The translations under genes and the position numbers were made by a program. The notes under the pieces were generated by a model, which saw only the letters and a program-made list of their open reading frames with translations, had not been told where the DNA came from and ran no database searches. This document shows positions 1 to 8,262 of a stretch of 64,000 nucleotides of DNA, in pieces (position 1 is the stretch's first letter; every line of letters begins with the position of its first letter). The DNA comes from Cyclobacterium xiamenense (GTDB lineage: Bacteria > Bacteroidota > Bacteroidia > Cytophagales > Cyclobacteriaceae). The stretch spans positions 62,001 to 126,000 of the forward strand of contig NZ_WIOK01000005.1 of the NCBI RefSeq assembly GCF_009467825.1. The letters are read 5' to 3'.

Positions 1-1216
1 GGTATAGGGCGCCGTTTGGCCCGTGGCCCAGAAATACCGGATTAAACCAGGTGTCGGATGAGGCTAAAAACTCCCATCCTTCGTGTACCCGTTGCGATAC
101 AAACGTGGCACCTTTTTTTTCCAAGCGTTGCCGCTGTACCAGGTTTTGCGCCGGCTCGCATATAAAGGCATTTCCCACATGAGCTTCGGATAATCCTGGG
201 CCCTGAAAAATTAAGGTACCACAGGCCGAGGTAAAGGTGCCCTGGTGGGAGCGGCCCATCAGCCGGGGGATGTAGTCCGCCGTGGTTACGGATTTGCTGA
301 TCGGAAAAACGAGCGCTTCTGATTCGACCGGCGAAACATTTTGAACGGTGTTGGAAAATGGGAGATGAGGATTTCGTTCCAGGTGCCGGGGTTCCAGTAC
401 CAGGTGCTGCAGGGGGTGCCGGTTGCTGCTGCCGAACCTTCGACCGAAGGCATCAAAGGCCAAACCAAACTGACTGCGGCCCGCGGTACGCTCAAATTCC
501 AAGGTTTCCGGGTGAAAGCGGCTATCGGAGGCGGTGAATTCCACAGGTTCTTTGTCTGGACGGGAAGGCGCGTGCACCTTTCCACCGGTCAGCCCGGAGG
601 TAAGGTAGACCCATCCATCCAGACCCAGTACGGGATGGCTGACCCGTATCTGGGCGGTTTTGCTGTCGTCAAATCCCGTAAGGACGATTTCCCGGATATC
701 GGCCTTGCCGTTTCCACTGGTATCTTTGAAATAATACAGGTGTGGTGCACAGGTAACAAATACCCCGCCTTTCCAGGGCAAAATGCCGTTGGGATAGCTA
801 AGGCCCGTTACGAAATCGGTTCGGTAATCAAATTTTCCATCCCCATCCCGGTCTTCCAGCCGCGCTATTGTCCCCTCCATTTCGCGGGCAGTCCCGTCAA
901 CCGGATCGGGATAGCCGGTATTTTCAGCGACATACAACACCCCGGTTTCATCAAAAGCAAAGGCTGCCGGGTCCGCCACGAGCGGCTCCGCTGCCAGTAA
1001 TTCAATTTGCAATCCGGGCTCCAGCTGGAAGGCTGCCAAGGCCGCTTTTAGCGGAAGCGAGTCCTGGTAGCTATAGAGGTAGGAATTGACCGGGCTTTCT
1101 TGCCGTTCAAACAAGGGGCCGATGTCTGCGGTATCGGTTTTTTCGCTACAGGCAGTAGAAAGCAACAGCAGGAAAACAAGGAAATAGGCGTAAGGCATAC
1201 GGAAACGAAAGCTCAT
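1..1216 (-). CDS. PVC-type membrane-bound dehydrogenase, lipoprotein (C-terminus off window)
   Basis: This reading frame stays open from 1216 to the left edge (about 405 codons), so the C-terminus is missing. The N-terminus has a basic and hydrophobic signal ending in LSTAC (second start at 1198 gives the tighter signal), as in a lipoprotein. The body reads as the glucose/sorbosone-dehydrogenase-like β-propeller of the PVC-type dehydrogenase family: AFAFDETGVLYVAE, DRDGDGKFD, YPNGIL, FGSSNRHPLQH, FTSACGTLIFQG and, at the window edge, DTWFNPVFLGHGPNGALY. Members of this family are exported and often carry a C-terminal cytochrome c domain, which would lie outside the window and cannot be checked. 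It lies 29 bp downstream of the ceramidase-like gene on the same strand, so the two are probably co-transcribed. The family is clear; the substrate is unknown. Confidence 0.85.
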   Translation of the reverse strand, partial: MSFRFRMPYAYFLVFLLLLSTACSEKTDTADIGPLFERQESPVNSYLYSYQDSLPLKAALAAFQLEPGLQIELLAAEPLVADPAAFAFDETGVLYVAENTGYPDPVDGTAREMEGTIARLEDRDGDGKFDYRTDFVTGLSYPNGILPWKGGVFVTCAPHLYYFKDTSGNGKADIREIVLTGFDDSKTAQIRVSHPVLGLDGWVYLTSGLTGGKVHAPSRPDKEPVEFTASDSRFHPETLEFERTAGRSQFGLAFDAFGRRFGSSNRHPLQHLVLEPRHLERNPHLPFSNTVQNVSPVESEALVFPISKSVTTADYIPRLMGRSHQGTFTSACGTLIFQGPGLSEAHVGNAFICEPAQNLVQRQRLEKKGATFVSQRVHEGWEFLASSDTWFNPVFLGHGPNGALY

Positions 1217-1245
1217 GGCATAGACGGAAATGGTGCAGAAATGGA

Positions 1246-2847
1246 TCACAGTTCCCGGCCTCGTTCTGGGGGCACATTCCCGTAGTCCCAGGGTCGCCCC
1301 TGAAAAGGCGGAGCCTTCGGCGCTTCCGGAATGGGCCCCGGTTCGAGTTGCCGGATCAACGTCAGACTGGCCGCGACAATCTTGGGACCGGCATCTATTT
1401 CCAGGTTGCTGTAGGAGGTAAGGCGGGTTTCGTATCCGCCGCCCTGGGGACCGAAGGCCTCCCGGCTGGGTACGTAGCCCACGCAGTCGTTGGCCATGGT
1501 CACGGGAAAGGTACTCGGGAAGGGACTTTCTGCTTTGATCTGTAAGCCAAGGTCGCAGAAAAATTCAGCAGGATTCGCAGTCAATACTGCGGGACCGAGC
1601 TGGATTACCTGCAGCGGAACATCATGTATGGGGTTTTGCTTGCCCCAGCTGTCGAGCAACAGGGTTTCTTTGGCGAATATCCAATTCGTTTTGCCTACCT
1701 GCTCCGGTGCCTGTTTTGCCAGTTGCAAGGATTCCCGTACCCTGGCTTCGGTAGGCATCCTTCGCTTCAGGGGCAACAGAAGCTGCTTGCTGTCCACCCT
1801 CATCCGGTTGGACCGGGGCAGGTGGAGCATGGTTTTGACCACCTCCGCACCCACGCTGGCGCCCACCAATCGGGCCCAATCCTCTCCGGAGGGGTTCGGG
1901 CTTGGGTTGCGGTTGTTTACCTGAGTTATGTCGCCGCTAGCGCCTTGCAAAAACACTACCACGCAATCCGGGCCGAATGCTCCCCGAATGGTTTGTTCCA
2001 TGTAATACACCCAATTTGCGGAAATACCTCCAGGGTTGGTGGTGGTATGGCAGGCGTAGTTGACCAGGCAGCCCATGCATTTACCGTCGGCATCCCAGCT
2101 GCCAATGACGCCAACTTCCGGATCAATTGGTCCGGCAACCTGCAAAATATCCGGATTCAACTGCCCCGGATGGGTATAGGTCCTTCCGTTTTTCATGAGA
2201 AAGCGCCTATTGAAGGCCACCTTCTCCTCCTTGCCGCTACCGATCCCAATACGCGCTTCCTGTAGGTTTTCCAGGGCCCGCAGTGCTGTAGCCAGGGTTG
2301 TTTCCTTTACCTGATCCAGGTAGGCCGGGTCTGCGCAAGAAGAATGGGTGTAAGCAAGCTCCTGAATGAAGGCATCGGATTGATCGTATTGCCCCGGTTG
2401 CACCATGGCTGTTGGGCCAGAGGAATGGGAGTGTGAAGCTGTCATCAGTATTTTTTCTACAGCGATGCCGCCCTTTTCCTGAATGGTCCGTTTGACCTCA
2501 TCTACCCAGGGTCGGTATACTGCCAGTGCATCCAGCGAAACGATCAGCACCTGTTCCGTCCCCGACTGAAAGGCAGCGATGCGTACCTTGCAGGGGTCAT
2601 GAAAAGATCGGTGGTACTGTTTGCCGTAATTTCCCGGCTGTTCCATGCCCAGTGTAGGAGAAATGTCTCCCTCTGCAAAAGCCGCTTTTACGGGGTCGGC
2701 AGTTTTGCTCGGGAGAACCGCTTTTGATCCCGTAAAGTCGTTCGCCAGGTTTTGCCCGATCAGTGGAGGCGCCAGACTCAGGTATCCGGCAGCCAGGCTG
2801 GAATTTCGCAAAAATTTTCTTCGGGAGGAGCTCGGCTTCTTTTTCAT
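1246..2847 (-). CDS. Neutral/alkaline ceramidase-like exported hydrolase (Tat signal)
   Basis: The product is about 533 aa. I chose the ATG at 2847; the TTG at 2853 adds only two residues. The N-terminus has a twin-arginine signal (SSRRKFLRNS followed by a hydrophobic stretch), so the protein should be exported folded. TASHSHSSGPT, VNYACHTTT and the LQGASGDITQVNN segment fit the neutral/non-lysosomal ceramidase N-terminal domain, where His residues bind zinc and a GD[VI][ST] motif carries the nucleophile region. The length is shorter than full-size ceramidases (about 650-700 aa), which suggests that the C-terminal immunoglobulin-like domain is absent. In bacteria this family includes many proteins of unknown substrate, so true ceramide hydrolysis is not assured. 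It probably forms an operon with the downstream dehydrogenase. Confidence 0.8.
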   Translation of the reverse strand: MKKKPSSSRRKFLRNSSLAAGYLSLAPPLIGQNLANDFTGSKAVLPSKTADPVKAAFAEGDISPTLGMEQPGNYGKQYHRSFHDPCKVRIAAFQSGTEQVLIVSLDALAVYRPWVDEVKRTIQEKGGIAVEKILMTASHSHSSGPTAMVQPGQYDQSDAFIQELAYTHSSCADPAYLDQVKETTLATALRALENLQEARIGIGSGKEEKVAFNRRFLMKNGRTYTHPGQLNPDILQVAGPIDPEVGVIGSWDADGKCMGCLVNYACHTTTNPGGISANWVYYMEQTIRGAFGPDCVVVFLQGASGDITQVNNRNPSPNPSGEDWARLVGASVGAEVVKTMLHLPRSNRMRVDSKQLLLPLKRRMPTEARVRESLQLAKQAPEQVGKTNWIFAKETLLLDSWGKQNPIHDVPLQVIQLGPAVLTANPAEFFCDLGLQIKAESPFPSTFPVTMANDCVGYVPSREAFGPQGGGYETRLTSYSNLEIDAGPKIVAASLTLIRQLEPGPIPEAPKAPPFQGRPWDYGNVPPERGREL

Positions 2848-3082
2848 GTGCAATCAGGAGTCAGGTGGAAGGTTACCAGGTGGTTTTCATTGGATTTTAT
2901 TTCCGTTCTACCGGAAAAACCTGTTTTTAAGATACAGTAAATCATCGGTATTCCCAGTTAATCCTTGTTTTTTTTGCACATTGTTCGCTTCGGAAATGGG
3001 ATGGGCAGGTAATTTTCTTTTGTGAAATTATTTCTATTGGTTTGGAAAGAGTAAATTTAATTCAACGAAAAATCTACAACGA

Positions 3083-3943
3083 ATGTCAGATGCAATAAAA
3101 AGCCTGGAACTTTTCGAGGGAGGGCTGGAAGAAAAATCCCTGCAAGCTTATTTTAACCGAGTTGGGTATGGAGGGGAACGGGAACCTACTCTGGAGGTGC
3201 TCCAGCAACTGCATTACCTGCATCCGCAGGCCATTCCCTTTGAAAACATCCATTCCTTTTTGGGAATCCCGGTTGCCTTAGGCCTCCCGGAATTGGTGCA
3301 AAAGTTGGTGTTGGAAGGTAGGGGAGGATACTGTTTCGAGCAAAACCTACTCTTTGGGCAGGTATTGAGGACCATGGGATTCCTGGTAAAGGGATTGTCC
3401 GCCCGGGTTTTTTGGGAGGTACCGGAGGGGGAGATCAAACCCAGAGACCACATGTTGCTTTTGGTTCAGGTAGGCGGAAGGAAATACATCGCAGACGTGG
3501 GTTTTGGAGGAGCATCGTTCACGGCACCTCTTTCTCTGGACGATCCCGATCCGCAGGAGACACCCATCGAACAGTACCGGATTTCCAAAGAGGCGGACTT
3601 TTATTACGTGGAAATTTGGGTAAAAGAGGAGTGGAGGCTTATGTACCGGTTTGGATTGGAACCGCAGTTATTGCCGGATTACGAGGTCGTCAGCTGGTAC
3701 CTGTGTACCCATCCTTCCTCACTGTTTGTGAAAGATTTGATGGTTGCCCGGTGCATGCCCTGGGGAAGGTATGCGCTTTATAACGACCGCTTTACCATTC
3801 ACCGAAAGAATGAGGCAAGCCAAAAGCGAACCATAACGAACTATCAGGAGTTAAAGGAACTATTGGAAGAGATTTTTTTGATACAGCTACCCCAACACGA
3901 GAAGTTGCCGGAACGGTTGAAGAAATTGATTTCCGAAGAATAA
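3083..3943 (+). CDS. nat: Arylamine N-acetyltransferase
   Basis: The product is 286 aa, the usual NAT length. It transfers an acetyl group from acetyl-CoA to arylamines or hydrazines through a Cys-His-Asp triad. The triad is visible as Cys84 in RGGYCFEQN, His123 in RDHMLLLV and Asp138 in IADVGFGG. The N-terminal YFNRVGY segment and IPFENIHSF (about residues 51-59) are also typical. It is cytoplasmic, with no signal. The gene is divergent from the ceramidase-like gene, and the 230 bp between them should hold both promoters, although I see no clear consensus. The next gene follows after 41 bp and may be co-transcribed. Confidence 0.95.
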   Translation: MSDAIKSLELFEGGLEEKSLQAYFNRVGYGGEREPTLEVLQQLHYLHPQAIPFENIHSFLGIPVALGLPELVQKLVLEGRGGYCFEQNLLFGQVLRTMGFLVKGLSARVFWEVPEGEIKPRDHMLLLVQVGGRKYIADVGFGGASFTAPLSLDDPDPQETPIEQYRISKEADFYYVEIWVKEEWRLMYRFGLEPQLLPDYEVVSWYLCTHPSSLFVKDLMVARCMPWGRYALYNDRFTIHRKNEASQKRTITNYQELKELLEEIFLIQLPQHEKLPERLKKLISEE

Positions 3944-3984
3944 GCGAATAAGGGAAGCGCAGGCTTTCTGTCTTTTTTTAAGAA

Positions 3985-5136
3985 ATGGCTACTACAATGA
4001 TGAAGAAGTGTTGGATGATCGTTTTCCTGATGGGAAGCCTCGCTAGTGGGAACCCGGCAGGCGCGCAGGGATTTATTAAACGGTATATCCATTCCTTTTT
4101 GAACGACACCAGCGATATTTCCAAACCGCAGTTTCTTCTGTACCCCACGCTGGCTTATGCGCCAGAGACCAGTTGGGAAATCGGATTCAGTGCCCTGTAT
4201 GTGTACTACGCAAACCGTGACACCACCCATCGACTGAGTGAGATCAATGCATTTACGTTCTTTACCCTGGAAAATCAATACGGATTATGGATGGACCACG
4301 CCAACTATGGGCCGGGAGATCGCTGGTTTTTTCTGGGTAGAATACGCTTGCAGAGTTTTCCACTGCTGTATTACGGCATCGGTAACGACAGTCCGCCAGA
4401 TTTTTTGGCCAGAGTAGATGCCAATCAGGTATGGGTGAAAGAACGCGTACTCCGTAAGGTACGGGATAATCTGTTTTTTGGGCTTGAATTCGATTGGCAA
4501 CGATTGCAGCAGGTTCGATTTGTCCCTTCGGAGCCAGGGGCGACACTGGAGCTCCCCGCTGGATACCAGGGCAGTTCGAACCTGGGCCTGGGTCTGGGCC
4601 TGGTTTACGATGACCGGCACAACGTGCTGAACGTACGGGATGGCCACTTCTCCGAATTGGCCGTTATGCGGTACAACCCATTTTGGAAAAGCGAATTTAA
4701 TTTTACCACGGTTTTGTCAGATAACCGGATCTACCGGCCCGTTGGAAAAAACAACGTGCTTGCCGCACAGCTATTTGGCCAGTTTCAATCCGGGATCGTT
4801 CCCTTTAACCAACTATCGCTGATGGGTGGGGAAAGCCTGATGCGAGGCTACTATACCGGGAGGTACCGGGACCGCAATCAGGTGGCAGCTCAGGTAGAAA
4901 TGCGGTTTTTACCTTTTCCGTTGGGATTTACCGATCGAATCGGCGGAGCGGTGTTTGCCGGAACAGGCCAGGTTTTTCCGGAAATCAGGGCTTTTGATTG
5001 GAATAGAATGGTTTGGTCCGCTGGCGGGGGACTGCGGTTTTTGCTATTTCCGAAAAAAGATATTTATACCCGATTGGATCTGGCGTTTACAAGCGAAGGA
5101 TCCGGGGTCTATTTTTTTATCGGAGAAGCATTTTAA
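3985..5136 (+). CDS. BamA/D15-like outer-membrane β-barrel protein
   Basis: The product is 383 aa with an N-terminal signal peptide ending around AGAQG; starting at one of the inner Met residues would make the signal more canonical. The body alternates aromatic and polar residues as in a β-barrel. The C-terminal third contains LMGGESLMRGYYTGRYRD and RFLPFPLGFTDRIGGAVFAGTGQVF, which match the surface-antigen (D15/Omp85) barrel family, and it ends in Phe as barrel proteins often do. No POTRA domains are present, so it is not BamA or TamA themselves. It may be a transport or lipase-associated barrel. Function unknown. Confidence 0.8.
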   Translation: MATTMMKKCWMIVFLMGSLASGNPAGAQGFIKRYIHSFLNDTSDISKPQFLLYPTLAYAPETSWEIGFSALYVYYANRDTTHRLSEINAFTFFTLENQYGLWMDHANYGPGDRWFFLGRIRLQSFPLLYYGIGNDSPPDFLARVDANQVWVKERVLRKVRDNLFFGLEFDWQRLQQVRFVPSEPGATLELPAGYQGSSNLGLGLGLVYDDRHNVLNVRDGHFSELAVMRYNPFWKSEFNFTTVLSDNRIYRPVGKNNVLAAQLFGQFQSGIVPFNQLSLMGGESLMRGYYTGRYRDRNQVAAQVEMRFLPFPLGFTDRIGGAVFAGTGQVFPEIRAFDWNRMVWSAGGGLRFLLFPKKDIYTRLDLAFTSEGSGVYFFIGEAF

Positions 5137-5173
5137 GAAAAGCTACCGTTGTACGCCTGAACAGCCCTTCCGG

Positions 5174-5419
5174 TTAGTTTTGGCTCAATTGCCGGTAGTC
5201 AAGCTTGAAGTCGATCCGAAGAATTTCCCGGACGTTTTTTTTTTCGATAGCCTCGGGCATTTTTCCAACCTTCCAGTTGGCCGGCTTCCGGAATTTCTCT
5301 CCTTGCTGGAAATGGTCAAACGTCTCCGGATCATCGGCCGCAGATCGAACTGCCTTGACTATATACAAGAGGCTCAAACTAATTGCAAGTATTACCGACA
5401 CTACGATGTACGTTTCCAT
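5174..5419 (-). CDS. Small single-pass membrane protein, hypothetical
   Basis: The product is 81 aa. An N-terminal hydrophobic helix (about residues 4-24, YIVVSVILAISLSLLYIVKA) is followed by a charged soluble tail. It is convergent with the barrel gene, 37 bp away. I do not recognise the family. It is called a gene because the amino-acid pattern is plausible for an anchored protein and it does not overlap a better frame. A run of ten A/T bases sits inside the coding sequence (at EKKN), where slippage would shift the frame. Confidence 0.45.
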   Translation of the reverse strand: METYIVVSVILAISLSLLYIVKAVRSAADDPETFDHFQQGEKFRKPANWKVGKMPEAIEKKNVREILRIDFKLDYRQLSQN

Positions 5420-6742
5420 AATTTCCGATCAGTTAAAAATCAGGCCTATTTTTTTGGCTTCCGAACCGCTCTCGGTACCCATTTGGTTTTAGAGTTCCGA
5501 ATGATTGATTAACATTTCAAAATTAGTAAAATTTAATTACAAAAATTAATAAAAATAGGTTGTTTTTATGAGTATTTTTTTGTAAATATAAAATAGTATT
5601 TTGTTGTATTATTTTTGTATTTCATGCGCGGTAGGTAGGTTTTTCTGGGAAAAACGTCAAAATGCTTACCGGAAGGCCAGGCCTGCCGCACTATTCCTGC
5701 TTGAAAAACAGGTAGAGAAGTTTGGGCTTTCCCGCTTTCCAACTTGTTTCTAAACCGAATTTTCTCACGGTTATAGGTACTGATATCAGCTTTATGTTTG
5801 GTTGGAAGTGGTTCGTAAGCAATGCGGAAGCTTTGCTATGGATATTCTCATCGGTTTGTTGGGCACTGTCTCTTGGCCTCGTACCATTTGACACATCCCC
5901 GAAAGGAGTTTACGAAAGTAAGCAGGGGAAACAACTGCCAACATGCAATGCGGTTCTGGAACGAAAATTCGATGAGCAGGTAAAAGACTTTCGAAAACCG
6001 AGTAAGTGGAGTGATTTTGTTTGGTGCGAAGGCTGCTGGTTTCATATTTTTTTTGTTATTTGTACCTGCTTCACGGACACCTGAATACGGATGCTTGCTT
6101 TGAATACCTCGAACCTATCGAACACAAACGGCCTTTTTTCCTCGTGGAAAAATACAAGCGAACCGTTTGGGTTCCCGAATCTTAGACCGAAGGATTGCTT
6201 TCAAACCCGTGCATCAAGTTTTTCAGCGGGAGCAGTGGAGCGACGTTTTTCGGCTGCATCCCCTAAACTAGCGAGGTCTGAACGAAGCCAGAAAGGTCGT
6301 TTACCAGCAAAATCTGAAGTCCAGACCGGTTGTGGCCGGTGCGGAAAATTTCGAAAAGATTCGGTTCGGGAGAAAGCGTTGGGACCAACCTTAGTTTTTA
6401 TTCGTGAGGATCGTGAAACCAATACTTCCTTTTGTAGTTCTTTCCTTAGCCGGAATTTCCCGGGACAGGATGCCGGGTTTCTGTCGGCTAGTCAACCTGT
6501 TTGGATCCGTTTTCAGGTACCTTTTGTGGGAAGGGTTGCGGTTCGTAGGACAACGACTGGGGGTTTCGGCGTACCGGTATCTGAGAGAGCGTCCGTGTAT
6601 CGCCCCGGCTTTCTCGAGAAAATGGGAATAGGAGACGGGATTCCGTACTACAGCCCCGAAAAATCGAAGAAGCGGCCACCGTTGCTCGCCCTCCATCGGT
6701 ACGTTTCAGTTAATAGAAAAGTCAAGCAATAAATCGAGTATC
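5420..6742 (+). other. 1.3 kb stretch with no recognisable gene
   Basis: The stretch has two parts. About 5510-5640 is very AT-rich and may hold promoters. From about 5700 to 6740 the composition returns to that of the neighbours and frames are open on both strands (for example 6091-6732 forward), but their products are Ser/Arg-rich and show no domain, signal or membrane pattern. No tRNA, rRNA or clear hairpin terminator was seen. It could be the remains of a decayed gene or an untranslated RNA; nothing in the sequence decides. Confidence 0.5.
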
Positions 6743-8101
6743 ATGAACAAGAAAAAAAAGAACCTACTTTCCCGAAGAAAATTTATGGGAACGGGCCTGT
6801 TGGGAGCAGCAGGCATGGGAATGTTGAACCAGGCCAGTTACGCCAGAGGTCCATTGGTGGAGGGAGCCATGGATCAGCCAATGCAGCCAGGAAAAACAGG
6901 GGTAGAAACGCTTCGGTTGGGTTTTATCGGGCTAGGGCGGCAAGCCAACGGGTTGTTGAGCAACTTTATTGCCCTCCCAGACATTGAAGTTATCGCCGGA
7001 TGCGACGTGTACGGGGCAAAACGACAACGTTTTTTAAACCGGACAACTGCCTATTACCAGGAGCATAACCGGGACGTGGAGGTGGCCGTTTACGAAAATT
7101 ACCACGACCTCTTGGCCAGAAAAGATGTGGACGCGGTGGTTATTGCCACGCCGGATCATTGGCATGCGCTGATTTCCATTGATGCTTGCAGGGCGGGAAA
7201 GGACATTTATCTGGAGAAACCGCTTACCTATACCATTCGGGAGGGACAGGAATTGATCAAAGCGGTCCGTTCCAATAATATAGTACTGGCGACCGGCTGC
7301 ATGCAGCGCTCGTTTGCCAATTTTCAGCATGCGGTTAAAATGGTGCACAAAGGGAGAATTGGCCCGGTTAGCAAGGTCTATGCCTGCGTGGGTGGTCCTC
7401 CGAAACCATTTGACCTGCCCAAAGAAGAGGTGCCGGCTGATCTAAACTGGGACCTTTGGCTCGGTCCGCTGAATGCCCCCATTCATTATAACCACGAGTT
7501 GAATCCGCCCATTTCTCTGGATCCACCGGAAAACGAGAAAATGTGGGGCGGATGGCGCTGGTACAAAGAAACCGGAGGTGGATTGACCACGGACTGGGGT
7601 GCGCATATGTTTGATATTGCCCAATGGGCCATTGGAATGGACCGTAAAGGACCGGTTTCCATTATCCCGGCAGGGTATCAGGATACCGAATACCTCACGT
7701 TTACCTACTCAAATGGTGTAACAATAACCGAGCAGCCCTTTGACAAAAAAGAAACCAGGGGATGCAAGTTTTTTGGCAAAGATGGCTGGATCGAAGTATC
7801 CCGCTCGCATTACGAGGCATCGGACCCTTCCCTGTATCCGTCACTTGCGGAAGGAGAAAGCCTGCAGGGAGGTGGATCAAAGGATCATTACATCGACTTT
7901 ATCGAATCGGTGAGGCGAAGAAAAGATCCCATTGCTTCGGTAGAGATCGGCCACAGCACCTGTGTCACCTGTACGCTGGGTAATATCGCATACGACCTGG
8001 GCAGGCCTTTGAATTGGGATCCGGATACCGAGCAGTTTGTCAACGATCCGGAGGCAGAAAAACACCTGCATCGGGCATATAGACCGGGATACCGATTGTA
8101 A
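6743..8101 (+). CDS. Gfo/Idh/MocA family oxidoreductase, Tat-exported
   Basis: The product is 452 aa. A twin-arginine signal (LSRRKFMGTG, hydrophobic stretch, ending near ASYA) predicts export to the periplasm, as in many sugar-acting members from Bacteroidota. The Rossmann NAD(P) site is GFIGLGRQANG at about residues 60-70. The conserved EKP of the family is at residues 158-160 (YLEKPLTYT), and the C-terminal domain contains the GGGLTTDWGAHMFDIAQW segment seen in this subfamily. The likely reaction is NAD(P)-linked oxidation or reduction of a sugar or sugar-like ring; the substrate is not known. It is monocistronic by appearance, with a clear terminator right after the stop. Confidence 0.9.
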   Translation: MNKKKKNLLSRRKFMGTGLLGAAGMGMLNQASYARGPLVEGAMDQPMQPGKTGVETLRLGFIGLGRQANGLLSNFIALPDIEVIAGCDVYGAKRQRFLNRTTAYYQEHNRDVEVAVYENYHDLLARKDVDAVVIATPDHWHALISIDACRAGKDIYLEKPLTYTIREGQELIKAVRSNNIVLATGCMQRSFANFQHAVKMVHKGRIGPVSKVYACVGGPPKPFDLPKEEVPADLNWDLWLGPLNAPIHYNHELNPPISLDPPENEKMWGGWRWYKETGGGLTTDWGAHMFDIAQWAIGMDRKGPVSIIPAGYQDTEYLTFTYSNGVTITEQPFDKKETRGCKFFGKDGWIEVSRSHYEASDPSLYPSLAEGESLQGGGSKDHYIDFIESVRRRKDPIASVEIGHSTCVTCTLGNIAYDLGRPLNWDPDTEQFVNDPEAEKHLHRAYRPGYRL

Positions 8102-8115
8102 AAAACTCAAAAGGA

Positions 8116-8139
8116 GGCACCTCTATGGTGCCTTTTTTA
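8116..8139 (+). terminator. Rho-independent terminator after the Gfo/Idh/MocA gene
   Basis: GGCACC (8116-8121), a five-base loop, GGTGCC (8127-8132), then a run of six T. The hairpin begins 14 bases after the stop codon at 8101. Confidence 0.85.
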
Positions 8140-8262
8140 TTCCCACGTGCTTCGTAGGTTAGGGGTAGGCCGCAGGTAAGTACGCCGGTGGTAGCAAGCG
8201 TACGTCCTAAAGGAGATCGGTATTTTCAAGAAGACCCGGATCCGGTCCACAAGCGGGTGGTC

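Noticed and set aside
341-1000. Forward open frame of 219 codons at the left edge
   Set aside because: It lies opposite the PVC-type dehydrogenase, whose motifs on the minus strand are clear.
5722-6084. Forward open frame of 120 codons
   Set aside because: The composition is Trp/Cys/Phe-rich and irregular, with no recognisable motif; treated as chance.
6091-6732. Forward open frame of 213 codons
   Set aside because: The product is Ser/Arg-rich with no domain, signal or hydrophobic pattern, and opposite frames are equally open.
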